Below are positions 62,908 through 64,000 of a DNA stretch of 64,000 nt, one piece after another. Position 1 is the first letter of the stretch; each line of letters starts with the position of its first letter. Origin of the DNA: Buttiauxella brennerae ATCC 51605 (GTDB taxonomy: Bacteria > Pseudomonadota > Gammaproteobacteria > Enterobacterales > Enterobacteriaceae); assembly GCF_001654925.1 (NCBI RefSeq), contig NZ_LXER01000035.1:62001-126000 (forward strand), read 5' to 3'. A program made the position numbers and the translations under genes. The notes below the pieces were generated by a model, which was not told where the DNA came from, did not search any database, and saw only the letters and a program-made list of their open reading frames with translations.

Positions 62908-64000
62908 ATGAAGTTAAAAAAACTTTCGCTGCTTACGGCGTTGTCCGTAACGGCTTTTTCTGGCTGGGCGCAAGACAGCAATTCTGAAGAAAACTTGGTG
63001 GTGACGGCAAATCGTTTTCAGCAACCGGTTAATACTGTGTTGGCTCCGACTGATGTTGTTACCCGGGAAGATATCGACCAATGGCAGGCAAAATCGCTTA
63101 ACGATGTGATGCGCCGTTTGCCAGGCGTGGATATTGTGCAGTATGGCGGTCTGGGCCAAAGCTCTTCTATGTTTGTCCGTGGCACGAGCGCTAGTCATAT
63201 ATTAGTGCTGGTGGATGGTATCCCGCTTGCACGCCCAGGCATTTCTAACTCTTCGGATGTCAGTCAAATCCCTATCTCTTTGGTACAGCGCGTGGAATTC
63301 ATTCGTGGCCCGCGTTCAGCTGTATATGGCTCCGGTGCAATTGGTGGCGTGGTTAACATTATCACGCAGAGCGATGAAGAAAAGTCGCAGATCAATGCGG
63401 GTGTTGGCTCGAACAGCTATCAACAATATGATGGCACGCTGCGTCATCGCTTTGGCGATACAGTTGCAACAGTTTCTGGCGCATACGAAACCACCAAAGG
63501 TTTCAACGTTCAGCCACACTCAACTTACAGCGGTGATAACGATCGAGATGGTTACCGCAGCAAGAGTTATTGGGCCGGTCTTGAGCATAAGTTTAGCGAT
63601 GAATTTGACGGCTTCTTCCGTACCTATGGCTACACCAACAACAGCGATTACGATTTAGGCGCGCCTCCTTATACTCCTGCATATAGTGCAGATGAGCATC
63701 AGCTTTATAACCAGAATTACGATGCGGGCCTGCGCTTCCATTCAGGGATCTATTCATCGCAGCTGTTGGCGAGCTATCAGAAAGTAAAAGACTACAACTA
63801 TAGCAGCGAGTATGGCCGCTATAACGATGGTACAACACTCGACAATATGACTCAGCGTAACATTCAATGGGGCAACAACTTTGTCGTCGGGAATGGTTCG
63901 ATAAGCGCAGGTGTGGACTGGCAGCAGCAGCGTCTGACTTCTTCAGACACCACAATGTCTGATACTTATAAACGCGATGACACGGGTGTTTACCTGAGTG
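62908..64000 (+). CDS. btuB: Vitamin B12 outer-membrane receptor BtuB, N-terminal part (cut by window edge)
   Basis: TonB-dependent transporter of cobalamin. The first 364 codons are present. Signal peptide 'KLSLLTALSVTAFSGWA' then 'QDSNSEENLVVTANRFQQP' with the TonB box; the plug domain has 'DVMRRLPGVDI', 'GTSASHILVLVDGIP' and 'VEFIRGPRSAVYGSGAIGG', and barrel strands follow ('YWAGLEHKFSDEFDGF', 'DAGLRFHS', 'ISAGVDWQQQ'). The strands and plug core are BtuB-like, but extracellular loops and parts of the plug differ much from E. coli. The riboswitch directly upstream confirms the substrate class. Confidence 0.93.
   Translation, partial: MKLKKLSLLTALSVTAFSGWAQDSNSEENLVVTANRFQQPVNTVLAPTDVVTREDIDQWQAKSLNDVMRRLPGVDIVQYGGLGQSSSMFVRGTSASHILVLVDGIPLARPGISNSSDVSQIPISLVQRVEFIRGPRSAVYGSGAIGGVVNIITQSDEEKSQINAGVGSNSYQQYDGTLRHRFGDTVATVSGAYETTKGFNVQPHSTYSGDNDRDGYRSKSYWAGLEHKFSDEFDGFFRTYGYTNNSDYDLGAPPYTPAYSADEHQLYNQNYDAGLRFHSGIYSSQLLASYQKVKDYNYSSEYGRYNDGTTLDNMTQRNIQWGNNFVVGNGSISAGVDWQQQRLTSSDTTMSDTYKRDDTGVYLS

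Overview
The window is chromosomal DNA from a member of the Enterobacteriaceae. Nearly every gene has a close Escherichia coli homologue of matching length, and the small regulatory elements known from that family are present: the CpxR box and CpxQ RNA at cpxP, OxyS beside oxyR, MetJ boxes, the btuB cobalamin riboswitch and ERIC repeats. It is not E. coli or Salmonella. The argininosuccinate synthase gene lies inside the arginine cluster, trmL sits next to cpxA, katG next to ppc, and the lipopolysaccharide glycosyltransferase genes differ. I cannot name the genus from sequence alone. No tRNA, rRNA, CRISPR array, prophage or insertion sequence was seen.

Layout. 1-4325 (minus): end of the LPS core operon hldD-waaF-waaC, followed by a family-9 and a truncated family-2 glycosyltransferase gene that look AT-rich and variable. 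4542-6774 (plus): kbl-tdh threonine catabolism. 6824-9962: three further glycosyltransferase genes, one of no family I recognise. 9953-13759 (minus): gpmM-envC-yibQ. 14005-17300 (plus): yibN-grxC-secB-gpsA-cysE, ending against trmL. 17860-20655: cpxRA, divergent cpxP and CpxQ. 20713-24882 (plus): fieF, pfkA, sbp, cdh. 24929-31418: tpiA, yiiQ, yiiR, fpr, glpX, glpK, glpF. 31989-40292: zapB, then on the minus strand rraA, menA, hslVU, ftsN, cytR, priA. 40629-46357: rpmE, metJ, and metB-metL plus metF. 46602-51496: katG and ppc, convergent. 51738-57619: argE divergent from argCBGH. 57679-60189: OxyS, oxyR, sthA. 60383-62540: fabR-yijD and trmA. 62661-64000: cobalamin riboswitch and the first part of btuB.

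Functionally the window combines envelope biogenesis and surveillance (LPS core synthesis, EnvC, FtsN, ZapB, Cpx), central carbon metabolism (gpmM, pfkA, tpiA, glpFKX, ppc), sulfur amino acid and arginine biosynthesis under MetJ and ArgR, and oxidative stress defence (oxyR, OxyS, katG, fpr, sthA, grxC). Most of it is conserved housekeeping DNA. The accessory or less ordinary parts are the two glycosyltransferase regions, the dispersed ERIC and GC-rich palindromic repeats, the diverged OxyS, the relocated argG and a diverged BtuB behind a conserved riboswitch. Several gene starts were moved inward from the longest open frame to match family length and ribosome binding sites.
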